DNA of 6,478 nucleotides from a bacterium. Lineage in GTDB: Bacteria; Desulfobacterota; Deferrisomatia; Deferrisomatales; BM512. Positions 5,498 through 6,478 of the stretch are shown one piece after another. Numbering within the stretch: the first letter of the stretch is position 1; each line of letters starts with the position of its first letter. A model generated the notes under the pieces. The model saw only the letters and a list, made by a program, of their open reading frames with translations. It had not been told where the DNA came from and searched no databases. The position numbers were made by a program, and so were the translations under genes. The stretch is from NCBI GenBank assembly GCA_009724975.1, contig SRXB01000119.1, positions 1 to 6,478 on the forward strand. The letters run 5' to 3'.

Positions 5498-5523
5498 ACA
5501 CTTTCGCCGCCCTTGCGTAGTAT
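5495..5523 (+). promoter_or_regulatory. Sigma70-like promoter of the 7TM-HD gene
   Basis: A perfect TTGACA (5495-5500) is followed after exactly 17 bp by TAGTAT (5518-5523, four of six matches to TATAAT). The start site would be near 5530, only about 20 nt before the ATG, so the leader is very short. Confidence 0.65.
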
Positions 5524-5540
5524 CTTCCCTTTAAAGGAAG
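5524..5540 (+). promoter_or_regulatory. Near-palindrome over the transcription start and Shine-Dalgarno
   Basis: CTTCC-CTTTAAA-GGAAG is an inverted repeat with 5-bp arms around a nearly self-complementary centre; removing one C makes it fully palindromic. It abuts the -10 box and its right arm is the AAGGAAG that best serves as Shine-Dalgarno (9 nt before the ATG). It could be an operator or a small RNA hairpin hiding the ribosome binding site, or chance. Confidence 0.3.
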
Positions 5541-5549
5541 TGGGAGGAT

Positions 5550-6478
5550 ATGGCCTCGTTCTCGGATAAAGTCAAAACCGTGACTTCGCTGGAAACGCGC
5601 CTTGGAAAGCCGGCTCTCGGGCTTTACGGCATCCTGGCGCTGGCGGCTGTCTGCGCCGTCGCAGCAGTTTTGGCCGGTCCGGGGATCAAGGTCGGGCCCC
5701 TCCTCTACCAGGAGGGGGAGATTGCCGAGAAATCGGTGAGGGCCCAGCAGGATTTCCTCCTCACCGACGACGAAGCCACACAGAGAATCCGTGCCGAGGC
5801 TCCTCTTAAGGCCCCGACGGTCTTCGACCTCAACCCCGCTGCAGCAGAGCAGTCCCTCCAGGCCCTGGCCGAATCCCTCTCCGTAGCCTATGAACCCGAA
5901 GTCAAAGGGCAGGGCGGAGCCGAACAGCTTACCGTTCCGCAAAAAATTTCCAAGGCGCTGAAAGATCGCTGGTCGCTCTCCATTTCCGGTGACCTCGCAA
6001 GAGATCTGGCTAAGGAGGAGGGCAAGAAAGAGATTTACCGCCTCGTGGGCGAGAACCTGCGCCCCTACTACGAGCGCGGTGTCGCCGCCAACCGCGATCT
6101 TCTGCTCAGGGAGAGCGCTGGTCTTGGCGCGATTGTGGTTAGAGACCTCTCCTCCGGCGCGGAAAAGGCCGTCGCCGAGGTGTCCTTCGCCCTTGATTTC
6201 GAAACCGCCCGCGCCGAGCTTTACGGGGCGAGGCAAGGGGTGGTCACCAACCAGGAAAGGCTTGGCAGGGCGCTCGCCGCCGAGCTTTTAACCCCCAACT
6301 TCTCCCTTAATCGGGAAGAGAGCGCCGCGCGCAAAAAAGCCGCCTCTGAATCGACAGGGCCTGTCTATTACCAGGTCCGCAAGGGTGAGACCATTGTCCG
6401 CGAAGGGGACATAGTCACCGGCGCACAGGCTAAAAAGCTCGCGCAGATGGCGCAAAAGACAACCTCCGGCTCCCTTCT
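5550..6478 (+). CDS. pgpH: 7TM-HD family phosphohydrolase, PgpH/YqfF type (N-terminal part, cut by window end)
   Basis: The frame stays open from ATG 5550 to the window edge, giving 309 residues. After a short cytoplasmic start there is one membrane helix (about 22-43), then a large extracytoplasmic domain. Its signatures fit the 7TM receptor/HD extracellular domain: YQEGEIAEKSVRAQQDF (53-69) with LLTDDEAT (70-77), APTVFDL about ten residues further on, LLTPNFSLN (246-254) and VRKGETIVREGDIVT (276-290) near the visible end. Family members continue with seven membrane helices and a cytoplasmic HD domain that, in Listeria PgpH, hydrolyses cyclic di-AMP; those parts lie outside the window, so catalytic residues cannot be checked. 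ATG 5550 is chosen for AAGGAAG 9 nt upstream; the stronger-looking GGGAGG is only 2 nt from the ATG. The gene has its own promoter. Relatives often sit beside phoH and ybeY. Confidence 0.82.
   Translation, partial: MASFSDKVKTVTSLETRLGKPALGLYGILALAAVCAVAAVLAGPGIKVGPLLYQEGEIAEKSVRAQQDFLLTDDEATQRIRAEAPLKAPTVFDLNPAAAEQSLQALAESLSVAYEPEVKGQGGAEQLTVPQKISKALKDRWSLSISGDLARDLAKEEGKKEIYRLVGENLRPYYERGVAANRDLLLRESAGLGAIVVRDLSSGAEKAVAEVSFALDFETARAELYGARQGVVTNQERLGRALAAELLTPNFSLNREESAARKKAASESTGPVYYQVRKGETIVREGDIVTGAQAKKLAQMAQKTTSGSL

Noticed and set aside
5139..6236. 365-codon open frame on the minus strand
   Set aside because: It runs antisense through the VasI-like gene, the intergenic promoter and the 7TM-HD gene. 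Its translation is Gly/Arg-rich without recognisable motifs, while the plus-strand frames have clear domain signatures.

Overview
The window is about 6.5 kb of GC-rich bacterial chromosome, gene-dense with short AT-rich spacers. Signal peptides, a PAP2 phosphatase, a Fis-type regulator and a VasI-like protein point to a Gram-negative bacterium. Frequent ATA, AGG and GTG-start use and the gene mix would suit a deltaproteobacterial (Desulfobacterota-type) lineage, but that is inference; there is no rRNA or other lineage marker. I see no mobile element, CRISPR array, tRNA or rRNA, and no non-coding stretch longer than 175 bp.

Layout. (1) 2-1272, plus strand: the C-terminal part of a YkuE/YaeI-type metallophosphoesterase, overlapping by 4 bp a signal-peptide-bearing PAP2 phosphatase. 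(2) 1273-1394: a convergent spacer with a strong bidirectional terminator and a second perfect inverted repeat. (3) 1395-2156, minus strand: a secreted ankyrin-repeat protein with a C-terminal beta-rich domain. (4) 2332-2934, minus strand: a REC-LuxR (NarL-type) response regulator, separated from the ankyrin gene by a probable terminator. (5) 2935-3083: a divergent intergenic region with two good sigma70-like promoters whose -35 boxes are 9 bp apart. (6) 3084-5460, plus strand: a three-gene operon with overlapping stops and starts, made of dusB (tRNA-dihydrouridine synthase), a Fis-like DNA-binding protein carrying an extra N-terminal degenerate receiver domain, and an exported four-cysteine VasI/TagO-like protein. 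(7) 5461-6478, plus strand: a weak terminator, a near-consensus promoter, and the start of a 7TM-HD (PgpH/YqfF-type) phosphohydrolase cut by the window end.

The most notable element is the dusB-fis pair. The gene order matches the classical gammaproteobacterial dusB-fis operon. The second protein aligns without gaps to nearly all of E. coli Fis as I recall it, not only to the helix-turn-helix, yet has about 130 extra residues resembling a receiver domain that has lost its acidic pair and its lysine. The other genes belong to recognisable families. I found no wholly new multi-gene system.
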